DNA from: Ciceribacter sp. L1K22
Lineage (GTDB): Bacteria > Pseudomonadota > Alphaproteobacteria > Rhizobiales > Rhizobiaceae
Direction: 5' to 3'
Length of the DNA: 64,000 bases
Assembly: GCF_017599385.1 (NCBI RefSeq)
Contig: NZ_JAGFPK010000001.1
Coordinates: 1,056,177-1,120,176 of the forward strand
Positions within the stretch are counted from its first letter, which is position 1. Each line of letters begins with the position of its first letter. The notes beneath the pieces are model-generated. The model ran no database searches, was not told where the DNA came from, and was given only the letters and a program-made list of their open reading frames with translations. The translations under genes and the position numbers were made by a program. Shown piece after piece: positions 55,877 to 64,000 of the stretch.

Positions 55877-57715
55877 ATGAGCGTCAAGCTCCAACAGGCA
55901 AAGCGCCATTTCAGCGACGGACAGATGCAGCTCGCGCTCGCCGCGGGTCTCGAAGCCTTCGTCGCCGATCGCAAGAGCGCGGATGCGATGTTGCTTCTCG
56001 CGGCTGTGCAGGAGCGGCTCGGCGACCGTGCCGCCGCGGCCACCTTCTACGCTGGCGCAGTCGATTTCACCGAACGCCATCGCCGCGAGGCGGCCTTTCG
56101 CGCGGCAACGCATTTTCTTGCCGTTGATGATCCCGTGAGCGCCCGCGCAGCGCTTCTTAAGCTCGAGCGTTTTCTACCCGACGACCGCGAACTCAACCAC
56201 TCGCTTTGCTCGCTCTATCGCGAGGCAGGCGACTATGCCCAGGCCTTGCCCTATGCACGAAGACTGGCGCGGACGGCCACATCCACCGGCAATTTCCTGA
56301 ATGCCGGCATCGTCCTCTCCGGGCTCGATCTGTTCGAGGAAGCGCTCGGCCCACTGAGCGCCGCCTACGAGCAGGACCCGGACAGCCGGCTTGCGCTATC
56401 GGAACTCTTCTGGTGCGCCGCCAATCTTGGCATGCTCGATATCGTCCAGGAGTTACAGGAGAAGCTGGAGGCGGGTTATGCGGCCGAAGGCGAGGCGATC
56501 GACATCCGAGAGAACGCGTTCCGCGCCGTCGTCTGGTCCGGCGACGAGGACTACATTTTGCGTTCCTCGCGGCTAACCGCAAGTCATCTCCTGCCGCCTG
56601 TGACCGAAGAACGGCCGGCACCAAGGCTAACCCGCGAGAAGATCCGTATCGGATATGTTTCCGCCGATTTCTGCGACCATGCGACAATGGCACTGTTCGG
56701 CGGCGTCCTCGAACACCACGATCGGGGCAGGTTCGAAGTCTACGGCATCTGCCACACGCTGGCGCGCTTCCGCAGCGGGCCGATGCGCCAGCGTTTTCTG
56801 GATGCCGTCGATCGCTATGTCGACATCCTGGAGATCGACGACGAGGCCGCCGCGGCCCAAATCCGCGCGCTCGACCTCGACATTCTCGTCGATCTCAAGG
56901 GCTATACCCACGGCAACCGTCTTGGCATTTTCTGCCGTCGCCCGGCCCCGGTTCAGATCACCTATCTCGGCTTTCCCGGCCCGGTCTCCGGTGCCGGCAT
57001 TGACTATGCAATTACCGACGCCATCGTGACGCCGCCCTCCAGCGATCCCTTCTACGATGAAAAGCTGCTGCGGATCGCGCCGAGCTACCAGTGCAACGAC
57101 GCAACCCGGCCCGAAGTGGAGCGGCAAGGCCGCGCCGCCCACGGGCTGCCGGAAACAGGCGTCGTCTTCTGCTCCTTCAATCAGGTCCAGAAAATCCGCC
57201 CGGCGATGTTCGCGGCCTGGATGGACATCCTGAAGGCGGTCGAAGGCTCGGTGCTCTGGCTTGCCGATCTGCCGGAAACCGTACGCGAAAACCTGCGCCG
57301 CGCCGCCGTCGCTCATGGCGTGGATGGCGAGCGACTGATCTTTGCTCCCCGTCTTTCCATCCCCGATCATCTGGCGCGGCTGTGCGAGGCCGATATCGCC
57401 CTCGACACGACGCCCTATAACGGCCATACCACCACCTCCGACGCGCTGTGGTGCGGCGTCCCGGTGGTGACGGTCAGGGGAACGGCCTTTGCCGGCCGCG
57501 TCTCGGAAAGCCTTCTCGGCGCCGTCGGATTGCCCGATCTCGTCGCCAACGATATTCCAGAATTCGTCCGCCTGGCGGTCGAACTGGCGCAGGATGGGTC
57601 CCGCCAGACCCGCCTGCGCCAGCATCTCATCTCGGCGCGCAAGACAGCGCCGCTCTTCGATACGCTTGGGTTCACCCGCCGGCTGGAAGAGAAATACGAG
57701 GAGGTCTGCGGCTGA
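55877..57715 (+). CDS. TPR-GT41 glycosyltransferase (O-GlcNAc-transferase/SPINDLY-like)
   Basis: Protein of 612 aa. The N-terminal ~240 residues are helical, TPR-like repeats (HFSDGQMQLALAAGLEAF.., YAQALPYARRLARTATSTGNFLNAG). The C-terminal ~360 form a GT41 domain: IRIGYVSADFCDHATMALFGGVLEHHDRGRFEVYG, RRPAPVQITYLGFPGPVSGAGIDYAITDAIV, FCSFNQVQKIRPAMFAAWMDIL, and the UDP-sugar site DTTPYNGHTTTSDALWCGVPVVTVRG. Adds a sugar (GlcNAc or fucose-like) to protein acceptors or a glycan. ATG 55877. Cytoplasmic. Confidence 0.9.
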   Translation: MSVKLQQAKRHFSDGQMQLALAAGLEAFVADRKSADAMLLLAAVQERLGDRAAAATFYAGAVDFTERHRREAAFRAATHFLAVDDPVSARAALLKLERFLPDDRELNHSLCSLYREAGDYAQALPYARRLARTATSTGNFLNAGIVLSGLDLFEEALGPLSAAYEQDPDSRLALSELFWCAANLGMLDIVQELQEKLEAGYAAEGEAIDIRENAFRAVVWSGDEDYILRSSRLTASHLLPPVTEERPAPRLTREKIRIGYVSADFCDHATMALFGGVLEHHDRGRFEVYGICHTLARFRSGPMRQRFLDAVDRYVDILEIDDEAAAAQIRALDLDILVDLKGYTHGNRLGIFCRRPAPVQITYLGFPGPVSGAGIDYAITDAIVTPPSSDPFYDEKLLRIAPSYQCNDATRPEVERQGRAAHGLPETGVVFCSFNQVQKIRPAMFAAWMDILKAVEGSVLWLADLPETVRENLRRAAVAHGVDGERLIFAPRLSIPDHLARLCEADIALDTTPYNGHTTTSDALWCGVPVVTVRGTAFAGRVSESLLGAVGLPDLVANDIPEFVRLAVELAQDGSRQTRLRQHLISARKTAPLFDTLGFTRRLEEKYEEVCG

Positions 57716-57736
57716 CGCGGCGGACCACTTAACTCA

Positions 57737-58351
57737 TCAGACGGTGACGCCGTAGCTTTCCAGATCAGCCTTCAGCTTCTCCGCCCCGGCGAAATGCACC
57801 GCCTGCCAGCCGGCTTTCTTCGCGCCTTCGACATTGGGCATCGAGTCGTCGATGAAGATCGTCCGCGCCGGCTCAAGACCGAAACTCTTCACGTGCGTTT
57901 CGTAGATCGCCACATCCGGCTTGATGAGGCCACCTTCGCCCGAAACCGTCACGCCGCGCGGCACCGTCAGGAACGGATACATCTCCTGTGCTTCCTTGAA
58001 CGTGTCGGCGGCGAAGTTGGTCAGCATGGTGACATCGCGTCCGGCCTCGATCAGCGACAGCATGATCGCCACGCTACCCTCGTAGGCGTGCGGCACCATT
58101 TCCCGCCAGGTCTGCCGGAAGGCTCGGATGTGGTCGGCGCGGTCGGCATACTGGGCGATCAGCAGCGCTTCCGCGTCGGCCCATGTGCGGCCGCGGTCCT
58201 GCTCGATGTTCCAGTCGTGGGTGCAGACATTCTCGAAGAACCACTGGCGCTCGGCGGCATCCGGGATGATCCGGGAAAAGGGCAGGTTGGGATCGTAGTG
58301 GATCAGCACCTTGCCGATGTCGAAGACGATGTGGTCGATCTGCGCGGTCAT
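57737..58351 (-). CDS. HAD family hydrolase (YihX-like)
   Basis: HAD phosphatase of 204 aa. Motif I is VFDIGKVLIHYDP (nucleophile Asp11, with the usual second Asp replaced by Gly as in E. coli YihX), motif II MLTNFAADT, motif III lysine GLIKPDVAIYE, motif IV TIFIDDSMPNVEGAKKAGW. YihX dephosphorylates alpha-glucose-1-phosphate; whether this one does is not known. Lies 3 nt downstream of mutY, so the two are cotranscribed. Confidence 0.88.
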   Translation of the reverse strand: MTAQIDHIVFDIGKVLIHYDPNLPFSRIIPDAAERQWFFENVCTHDWNIEQDRGRTWADAEALLIAQYADRADHIRAFRQTWREMVPHAYEGSVAIMLSLIEAGRDVTMLTNFAADTFKEAQEMYPFLTVPRGVTVSGEGGLIKPDVAIYETHVKSFGLEPARTIFIDDSMPNVEGAKKAGWQAVHFAGAEKLKADLESYGVTV

Positions 58352-58354
58352 GAA

Positions 58355-59443
58355 TTATCCTCTGTTCTTTCGAAAGGCGTCGGGAATAGCCTGTTCGATT
58401 ACCTTTTTCATGACGGTCGGCAGCGCCTGCGCATCAAGATTTGCGACGGGCTCCCACCATCCGTTATCGGCCGGCGCCTCGACACCGGTCGCATGGAAGA
58501 CGGAAAGCTTGAGTTCGAAATGGGTGAAGACGTGGGTAACGACACCTTTCGGCTGCCAGTTGGAATCGAACGGCGCGTGGTCCTCCGTATCGCCGCCATC
58601 GAGACGCGCCGTCCACCCAGTCGTCGGCACTTCCGTCATCCCGCCGAGAAGGCCGGTCTCGATCCGTCGTCGCAACAGCACGCGGTTGTTGCTATCGACC
58701 GCAACGAAGGCGGCGCCGATCCTGACCGGCTTTTCCTTCTTGGCCGCCTTCACCGGGAAACGCTCCGGATCGTCGGTTGCGAATGCCAGACAGTCGTCGC
58801 GGAAGGGACAGAGGACGCAGCTCGGCCGCTTCGGTGTGCAGATGGTTGCGCCGAGGTCCATCATCGCCTGCGCGAAGTCGCCCGGCCGTTCGCTGGGAGT
58901 CATTGCCGTGACCCTGGCCTTCATCTCCGGCTTCGATCCGGGCAGCGGCGCGTCGATGGCATAAAGGCGGGAGATCACGCGCTCGACATTGCCGTCCATC
59001 ACCGCCGCCGGGCGATCGAACGCGATGGCCGCTATGGCGGCGGATGTGTAATCGCCGATGCCGGGTAGGGCGCGCAGGCCGTCTTCGGTATCGGGAAATA
59101 TGCCTCCGTGATCCGTCGCGACCGCTTCGGCGCATTTCTTGAGGTTGCGCGCCCGCGCGTAGTAACCGAGCCCTGCCCAGGCCGCCATCACGTCCTCGAC
59201 CGGTGCCGCCGCGAGATCGTTGACGGTCGGCCACAATGCCAGGAACTTCGCGAAATAGGCCTTCACCGCCTGCACCGTGGTCTGCTGCAGCATCACCTCC
59301 GACAGCCAGACGTGGTACGGATCGGCCTTGATGCCGCGCCGCGCCATGGGAGGGCTGACCCGCCAGGGCAGGTCGCGATGGTGGCGATCGTACCAGGACA
59401 GAAGCGTCGCGGCGCGCCGGTTTTCGGGGGGAAGCTGGTTCAT
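58355..59443 (-). CDS. mutY: A/G-specific adenine glycosylase
   Basis: MutY (362 aa) removes adenine mispaired with 8-oxoguanine. Helix-hairpin-helix with catalytic Glu49 (SEVMLQQTTV) and Asp150 (VMDGNVERV); LPGIGDYTSAAI is the HhH; the Fe-S loop is Cys202-x6-Cys209-x2-Cys212-x5-Cys218; the C-terminal NUDIX-like domain (GLLGGMTEVPTTGW..) recognises 8-oxoG. First gene of mutY-HAD. Divergent from the DUF721 gene. Confidence 0.96.
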   Translation of the reverse strand: MNQLPPENRRAATLLSWYDRHHRDLPWRVSPPMARRGIKADPYHVWLSEVMLQQTTVQAVKAYFAKFLALWPTVNDLAAAPVEDVMAAWAGLGYYARARNLKKCAEAVATDHGGIFPDTEDGLRALPGIGDYTSAAIAAIAFDRPAAVMDGNVERVISRLYAIDAPLPGSKPEMKARVTAMTPSERPGDFAQAMMDLGATICTPKRPSCVLCPFRDDCLAFATDDPERFPVKAAKKEKPVRIGAAFVAVDSNNRVLLRRRIETGLLGGMTEVPTTGWTARLDGGDTEDHAPFDSNWQPKGVVTHVFTHFELKLSVFHATGVEAPADNGWWEPVANLDAQALPTVMKKVIEQAIPDAFRKNRG

Positions 59444-59530
59444 TCTGTTTCGCTGGCCGGAAATGCCGTATAAGTGGACAAATCACTCCGCCGGATCAAG
59501 GCGGCCCTGCGGTATTGAAGCGTTGTCCCC

Positions 59531-60022
59531 ATGAACCAGCCGAAACGAGGCATCCGGCAGATCTCCGAGATCGCCAACGGCATCATCGACCCGGTGCTGG
59601 CGCGTCGTGCCGGCATCAACACCGCTCTCCTTGGTTCGTGGGACGAGATCGCCGGCGAGAGCTTCGCAGACTGCACACGGCCAGAAAAGATTTCCTGGCC
59701 ACGCCGAGGTTCCGAGGACGGGGAAGGTGGTTATCGCCCGGGCGTCCTGACTGTGGCCTGCGAGGGCGCCAGGGCACTGTTTCTGACCCACTCGCAGGGA
59801 GAGCTGATCGCCAGGATCAACGGCTTCTTCGGTTATCCGGCGATCGCGCAGATCCGCATCGTCCAGAAACCGGTTCTGCCTGTCACACGGGCCAAACGGG
59901 TGAAGCCTCTCGACGGCGTCAAGGCGAAGCGGCTCGAGGGCATGCTTGACGGCATCGAGAACGAAAACCTCCGCAACGCCATTCGTCGCCTGGGGACTGG
60001 CGTTCTCGGCAAGAAACGCTGA
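59531..60022 (+). CDS. DUF721 family protein (DciA-like)
   Basis: Protein of 163 aa: LARRAGINTALLGSWDEIAGESFADCTRPEKISWPRRG, LTVACEGARALFLTHSQGELIARINGFFGYPAIAQIRIVQ. This KH-like DUF721 domain is the core of DciA, the helicase operator found in bacteria lacking DnaC/DnaI. Placement between mutY and dsbA/smc is conserved in rhizobia. A role in loading replicative helicase is inferred from the family. Confidence 0.85.
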   Translation: MNQPKRGIRQISEIANGIIDPVLARRAGINTALLGSWDEIAGESFADCTRPEKISWPRRGSEDGEGGYRPGVLTVACEGARALFLTHSQGELIARINGFFGYPAIAQIRIVQKPVLPVTRAKRVKPLDGVKAKRLEGMLDGIENENLRNAIRRLGTGVLGKKR

Positions 60023-60028
60023 ACTCTT

Positions 60029-60850
60029 TCAGAGCTGGGGAATGTCGAGAATGCGCCGGCGCTCGCGGACATGCTCGTCGAGATGCGCTTCCAGCCGCTT
60101 GCGCAGCATGGTCTCGTCCTCGTCGAGTGCATAGGCGAGTGCATAGTTGCTGTAGGCGTTGAAGCTCACGCGCTCGACGAAATTCTGGTCGTCCGTCTTC
60201 ACCTTGACCGAGAGGTAGGCGTTGCAGACGGCGCTTTCGGCTTTTTCGATCTGGGCCCGGTCATCAAGGCTGTAACGCGTGATGTATTCGCCGTTGCTGA
60301 GCGTTTCGCTGCAACCCTGGTTGAGTTCGACGCGGGAGCCGTCGCGCTTGAAGTACCAGATGTGGCTGATTTCCTCGCCCGGCTGCGGTGGGGTGGGTGC
60401 CACGGCATAGGAGGTGCTGCCCCACTTCCTGTTGATGCCGGCCATCAGGTCCGTGGCGCGCGGGCGTGCCAGTTTGTCAGGATACTCGAGCGTCCGCTCG
60501 ATCTTGTAGAGGATGCGCGACCGGTTGTTCGGCGCGGAGCCGTAGAGCACATAGGTTTCGGTGTAGTCGCCCTTCTTGCGCGTCATGACGATCTTGCTGG
60601 CGAAGCTCTCGGTCTGGACGGAATAGGTCTTGTCGTAGTCGCTGTTGGACAGCACGAGCCGGTCTATGGTGCGCTCGACCTTCCAGCCCTCGCGCTCCTG
60701 CGTCATCAGGGCTTCTTCGCCTGACGCAAGGCGGGCGATGCCGAACTGGCCGAGGACAAGCGGATTGCTGTTTGCGCCCTGCGCAAAGGAAACGGGCGCC
60801 GGCTGGAGGCAGAGAAGGGACGACAGGAGCAGCAGTCTGGTGAGCTTCAT
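60029..60850 (-). CDS. Secreted protein of unknown function
   Basis: Exported protein of 273 aa; signal peptide MKLTRLLLLSSLLCLQPAPVSFAQG. The mature part is rich in predicted beta strands, with GYSxxETYVLYG-like segments (GDYTETYVLYGSAPNNRSRILYKIERTLEYP), two later cysteines (GCSETL and AVCNAY) that may pair, and a charged helical C-terminus (RKRLEAHLDEHVRERRRIL). I do not recognise a family. Convergent with the DUF721 gene, divergent from the dsbA-like gene. Confidence 0.65.
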   Translation of the reverse strand: MKLTRLLLLSSLLCLQPAPVSFAQGANSNPLVLGQFGIARLASGEEALMTQEREGWKVERTIDRLVLSNSDYDKTYSVQTESFASKIVMTRKKGDYTETYVLYGSAPNNRSRILYKIERTLEYPDKLARPRATDLMAGINRKWGSTSYAVAPTPPQPGEEISHIWYFKRDGSRVELNQGCSETLSNGEYITRYSLDDRAQIEKAESAVCNAYLSVKVKTDDQNFVERVSFNAYSNYALAYALDEDETMLRKRLEAHLDEHVRERRRILDIPQL

Positions 60851-61077
60851 CGAAACGGCTCTACGGGTCGGTCACGGTTCACAAGTTTGAACGAAAGGTA
60901 AGCGATAATGGTAAGCAAAGGGTTAGTGGTGCGCGCCTGTATCCATGCCGCCGCTCACGTAAAAGGCGGCATACGTCACAATTCTTTGATGCTTCCGCCC
61001 TCACCATGCCTTGTTTGAAGGCGATTGGCGCTGTAACGAATGGCAAAATTTCAACGTCCCAGTGCACGGATGTCACC

Positions 61078-61854
61078 ATGACAAAGATCGACCTCACCCC
61101 GACCCGCCGCATTCTCCTCTCCGGTATCGCCCTTGGCGCTCTGTCGATGGCGCTCACCGCCTGCAGCGATGAAAAGTCCGAACCGGCAGCCCAGGCACCG
61201 GCGGAAACCTCGACACCCGCAACGACGACGGCGCAGGCTGAGACGCCTGCGGAGACGACAACCGCGCCGGCAGCCAATGTCGAGTTGCCCAAGGCGGACC
61301 GCGATGTCGACATGGCGGAAGTGATGAAGCCGGGCCCGCTGCCGGAACTCGCTTACGGCGATCCGAATGCGCCGGTGAAGGTGGTCGAATACATGTCGAT
61401 GACCTGCCCGCACTGCGCGCATTTCCATGCGACGACCCTGGACCCGATCAAGCAGAAATACGTCGACAGCGGCAAGGTCTACTTTGTCGTTCGCGAATTC
61501 CCGTTCGATCCGGCGGCCACGGCAGCCTTCATGCTCGCCCGCTGCGCGCCGGAAGGTCAGCAACTGCCGTTCATCTCCATGTTCCTGAAGCAGCAGCGTG
61601 CCTGGGCGGCTCCGTCCGACGGAGACGTGCGCGGCGCGATGCTCCAGAACGCCAAACTGGCCGGTTTTACACAGGAGAGCTTCGAAGCGTGCTTGACGAA
61701 CCAGCAGCTAGCCGCTGATGTGTCGGCAGTGCGTGACCGCGGCGCCAAGGAATTCGGTGTCCAGTCGACCCCGACCTTCCTGATCAACGGCAAGGCGTAT
61801 TCTGGAGACATGTCGGTTGACACCATGTCGGCCCTTATCGACAGCTTCCTTTGA
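61078..61854 (+). CDS. DsbA-family thiol-disulfide lipoprotein
   Basis: Thioredoxin-fold oxidoreductase of 258 aa. The N-terminus has twin arginines before a hydrophobic stretch and a lipobox (TRRILLSGIALGALSMALTAC, Cys29), so it is probably a lipoprotein, perhaps Tat-exported. A ~55-residue Ala/Thr/Glu/Pro-rich tether follows, then the catalytic domain with CPHC (110-113) in MSMTCPHCAHFH and the cis-proline VQSTPTFLINGK. Oxidises periplasmic cysteines. Ends at a strong terminator just before smc. Confidence 0.9.
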   Translation: MTKIDLTPTRRILLSGIALGALSMALTACSDEKSEPAAQAPAETSTPATTTAQAETPAETTTAPAANVELPKADRDVDMAEVMKPGPLPELAYGDPNAPVKVVEYMSMTCPHCAHFHATTLDPIKQKYVDSGKVYFVVREFPFDPAATAAFMLARCAPEGQQLPFISMFLKQQRAWAAPSDGDVRGAMLQNAKLAGFTQESFEACLTNQQLAADVSAVRDRGAKEFGVQSTPTFLINGKAYSGDMSVDTMSALIDSFL

Positions 61855-61873
61855 TCGACGCGTCTTTGTGACG

Positions 61874-61907
61874 ACGGGCGACGGGGAAACCCGTGCGCCC
61901 GTTTTTT
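61874..61907 (+). terminator. Intrinsic terminator between dsbA-like gene and smc
   Basis: Stem ACGGGCG/CGCCCGT (7 bp) stacked, with a single bulged G, on ACGGG/CCCGT closed by GAAA; TTTTTT follows. It ends 28 nt before the smc ATG, so smc needs its own promoter within or after it, or depends on read-through. Confidence 0.88.
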
Positions 61908-61935
61908 CTTTGGTGATGACCGGGAGGGTGAGCCC

Positions 61936-64000
61936 ATGAAGTTCACCAAGCTCCGCCTTCTCGGCTTCAAGACCTTCGTCGAGCCGTCCGAGTTCATCAT
62001 CGAACGGGGCCTTACCGGCGTCGTGGGGCCGAACGGTTGCGGCAAGTCCAATCTCGTCGAGGCCCTGCGTTGGGTCATGGGCGAGAATTCCTACAAGAAC
62101 ATGCGCGCCTCCGGCATGGATGACGTCATTTTCTCCGGGTCTGGCAATCGTCCTGCGCGGAACTCCGCCGAGGTCGGTCTCTATCTCGACAATTCCGACC
62201 GCACCGCGCCCGCCGCCTTCAACGATCAGGACGAAATCCAGGTCACCCGCCGCATCGAGCGCGAGCAGGGGTCCGTGTATCGGATTAACGGCAAGGAAGC
62301 CCGCGCCAAGGACGTACAACTGCTGTTCGCCGATGCCTCCACCGGCGCCCGCTCGCCCTCGATGGTGGGGCAGGGGCGTATCGGCGAACTGATCCAGGCA
62401 AAACCGCAGGCAAGGCGCCAGTTGTTGGAAGAGGCGGCTGGCATTTCGGGCCTGCATTCCCGTCGCCACGAGGCCGAATTGCGCTTGCGCGCTGCCGAAA
62501 CCAACCTCGAGCGGCTTGAAGACATCACCGTCCAGCTCGAAACCCAGATCGAGAGCCTCAAGCGCCAGGCCCGCCAGGCGAACCGCTTCAAGGCGCTGTC
62601 CGCCGATATTCGCGCCCGCGACGCCATGCTGCTCTACATTCGCTGGGTCCAGGCCAAAGAGGCGGAGGCCGAGGCCGACAGCGCCCTGAACCAGGCCACC
62701 TCTCTGGTGGCCGAGAAGGCACAGATCCAGATGGAAGCGGCGAAGGCGCAGGGGATCGCCAGCCTCAAGATGCCGGAATTGCGCGAAGCGGAAGCCGCCG
62801 CTGCCGCCGCCCTGCAGAGACTTCAGATCGCCCGTACGCAGCTCGACGAGGAAGCATCGCGCCTGTTGCGGCGGCGTGAGGAACTGACACGTCGCCTGGC
62901 CCAACTGGGTGAGGACATCCGCCGCGAGGAGCGACTGGTTGCCGACAACGCCGAAGTTCTGGAGCGCCTTTCGTCTGAAGAAGCCGAGTTGCAGGAGTTC
63001 CTGGCGGACTCCGACCGGCAGGCCGAGGAAACCCGGACTGCGTTCGAAGCCGCCGCCGCGGATCTCGCTGACGCGGAGCGGGTGTTCGCCGCATTGACGG
63101 CCGAGCGAGCCGAGGCCGCCGCCGGCCGCAACCAGCTTGAAAAGGCGATCCGCGACCTTGCCGAGCGCCGCCAGCGTCTGGACCGGCAGGCTGGCGAGGC
63201 GAAGGGGGAGATCGAGACGATCGCCGCCCGTATTGCGGAGCTTCCCGATCCGGGCGAAAAGCAGGAACTCGTCGAAGCCGCCGAAGCCCTGATCGAGGAA
63301 TGCGAGACACGCGTGGCTGAAGCCGACGAGGCCGTTGCCAAGGCTCGTCGCGAGGAAGCGGAGGCCAGGCAGCCGGTGGAAGCCGCCCGCGGGCGCCTCA
63401 ACGCGCTCGAAACGGAAGCCCGCACCATTGCGAAGATGCTCTCCAGTTCCGCCGCGGCTGGCGATTTTCCGCCGGTGGCCGATGAGCTGGACGTCGATCG
63501 TGGTTTCGAGACCGCCCTTGGTGCCGCGCTGGGCGACGATCTTGAATCTCCCACCGATCCGCGCGCCCCGGCGCATTGGCTTGGCAACGGGGAGGGTGCT
63601 TCCGACCCCCCCTTGCCCGAGGGTGCCGTGCCGCTGATCGGTCATGTCCGCGCTCCAGCCGCACTCTATAGAAGCCTCCGCCAGATCGGCGTCGTCGCCG
63701 AGAGCGAGGCGCGTCACCTGATGCACCGCCTGGCGCCTGGCCAGCGGCTGGTCACCCGCGAGGGGGCGGTCTATCGCTGGGACGGTCATATCAGGGGATC
63801 CGAAGCACCGAGCGCCGCCGCGCTGCGGCTGGCCCAGAAGAACCGGCTGGCTGAACTCGAAGAGGAAACGGAAGAAGCTCGAGAAATGCTGGCCGAAGCC
63901 ATGGAGCGTCAGGGCGCCGCCCACGAGGCGATCGGGCTTGCCGAGGAATGGCTGACCGAGGCCCGCGAGCGCCAGCGGCTCGGCGTGCGCCAGCTTGCCG
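61936..64000 (+). CDS. smc: Chromosome segregation protein SMC, partial
   Basis: Condensin ATPase, 688 codons visible with the 3' end beyond the window. N-terminal head: MKFTKLRLLGFKTFVEPSEF, Walker A GPNGCGKSNL (31-40), and RSPSMVGQGRIGELIQAKPQARRQLLEEAAGISGL (Q-loop and lever region). A long coiled coil from about 165 to 500 follows, then the start of the hinge region (FPPVADELDVDRGFETALGAALGDDL). It condenses and segregates chromosomes with ScpA/ScpB. ATG 61936 after GGGAGGGTG. Confidence 0.96.
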   Translation, partial: MKFTKLRLLGFKTFVEPSEFIIERGLTGVVGPNGCGKSNLVEALRWVMGENSYKNMRASGMDDVIFSGSGNRPARNSAEVGLYLDNSDRTAPAAFNDQDEIQVTRRIEREQGSVYRINGKEARAKDVQLLFADASTGARSPSMVGQGRIGELIQAKPQARRQLLEEAAGISGLHSRRHEAELRLRAAETNLERLEDITVQLETQIESLKRQARQANRFKALSADIRARDAMLLYIRWVQAKEAEAEADSALNQATSLVAEKAQIQMEAAKAQGIASLKMPELREAEAAAAAALQRLQIARTQLDEEASRLLRRREELTRRLAQLGEDIRREERLVADNAEVLERLSSEEAELQEFLADSDRQAEETRTAFEAAAADLADAERVFAALTAERAEAAAGRNQLEKAIRDLAERRQRLDRQAGEAKGEIETIAARIAELPDPGEKQELVEAAEALIEECETRVAEADEAVAKARREEAEARQPVEAARGRLNALETEARTIAKMLSSSAAAGDFPPVADELDVDRGFETALGAALGDDLESPTDPRAPAHWLGNGEGASDPPLPEGAVPLIGHVRAPAALYRSLRQIGVVAESEARHLMHRLAPGQRLVTREGAVYRWDGHIRGSEAPSAAALRLAQKNRLAELEEETEEAREMLAEAMERQGAAHEAIGLAEEWLTEARERQRLGVRQLA

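Noticed and set aside
61708-63924. 738-codon open frame on the - strand
   Set aside because: Exactly antisense to smc. Its Leu/Gly/Arg bias mirrors SMC coiled-coil codons, so it is a shadow.

Overview
The window looks like a chromosomal segment of an alphaproteobacterium of the order Hyphomicrobiales (Rhizobiales), probably Rhizobiaceae-like. The evidence is the CcrM-type cell-cycle methyltransferase, the coxB-coxA-ctaB-coxF-ctaG-coxC cluster followed by DUF983 and SURF1, the aminoglycoside-kinase-type ThrB next to rnhA, the BioR/bioY and bioMNY biotin-uptake loci, a RibB fused to a degenerate RibA domain, an IalB-like protein, and the mutY/DUF721/dsbA/smc neighbourhood. GC is high and genes are densely packed. 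I see no rRNA, tRNA, CRISPR array, prophage or insertion sequence. Most of the window is core housekeeping; the accessory-looking parts are two ParDE toxin-antitoxin pairs and the stretch from about 47.4 to 54.4 kb.

Layout. 0-2 kb: a TAXI-type TRAP transporter (binding protein, then a fused permease running off the left edge). 2.1-4.8 kb: homocysteine methyltransferase, xseB, an HDAC-family deacetylase and a thioesterase. 4.8-6.7 kb: bioMNY biotin ECF transporter. 6.8-14.1 kb: a YcaQ-like DNA glycosylase, a secreted protein, ribB, aroC and a large PAS-GGDEF-EAL protein. 14.4-25.4 kb: DUF1344, a histidine phosphatase, fabI, a J-domain protein, a lipoprotein, pdxH, a polysaccharide deacetylase, an MFS carrier, a SPOR-tailed D,D-carboxypeptidase, tldD with a VOC protein, and an IalB-like protein. 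25.7-32.7 kb: the aa3 cytochrome c oxidase cluster with its assembly factors, preceded by a perfect FNR/FixK-type palindrome. 32.7-36.3 kb: ispH, thrB and rnhA, split by ParDE module 1. 36.3-45 kb: peroxiredoxin, a DsbD N-domain protein, YqgE, and a thrC-M16 peptidase-GNAT-GGDEF/EAL run. 45-47.4 kb: a lipoprotein, a lipid kinase and a HAD phosphatase.

47.4-54.4 kb is regulator-rich. An ArsR-type regulator faces a NIPSNAP/ABM gene pair across a strong palindrome. BioR is followed by a second bioY with three BioR boxes. A MAPEG-DGPF-DGPF-ECF42 sigma cassette carries a plausible self-directed promoter. ParDE module 2 has a toxin that reads through its usual end into the gene opposite. 54.5-64 kb: ccrM, a GT41 (O-GlcNAc-transferase-like) protein, a HAD phosphatase, mutY, DUF721/DciA-like, a secreted protein, a DsbA-like lipoprotein and the first two-thirds of smc.

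Functionally, biotin import appears twice, with only one locus visibly under BioR. Two c-di-GMP proteins differ in whether the cyclase site is intact. The respiratory oxidase probably responds to oxygen through an FNR/FixK-type regulator. Coordinates include stop codons. Start sites were chosen from ribosome-binding sites and family lengths, and often differ from the longest open frame.
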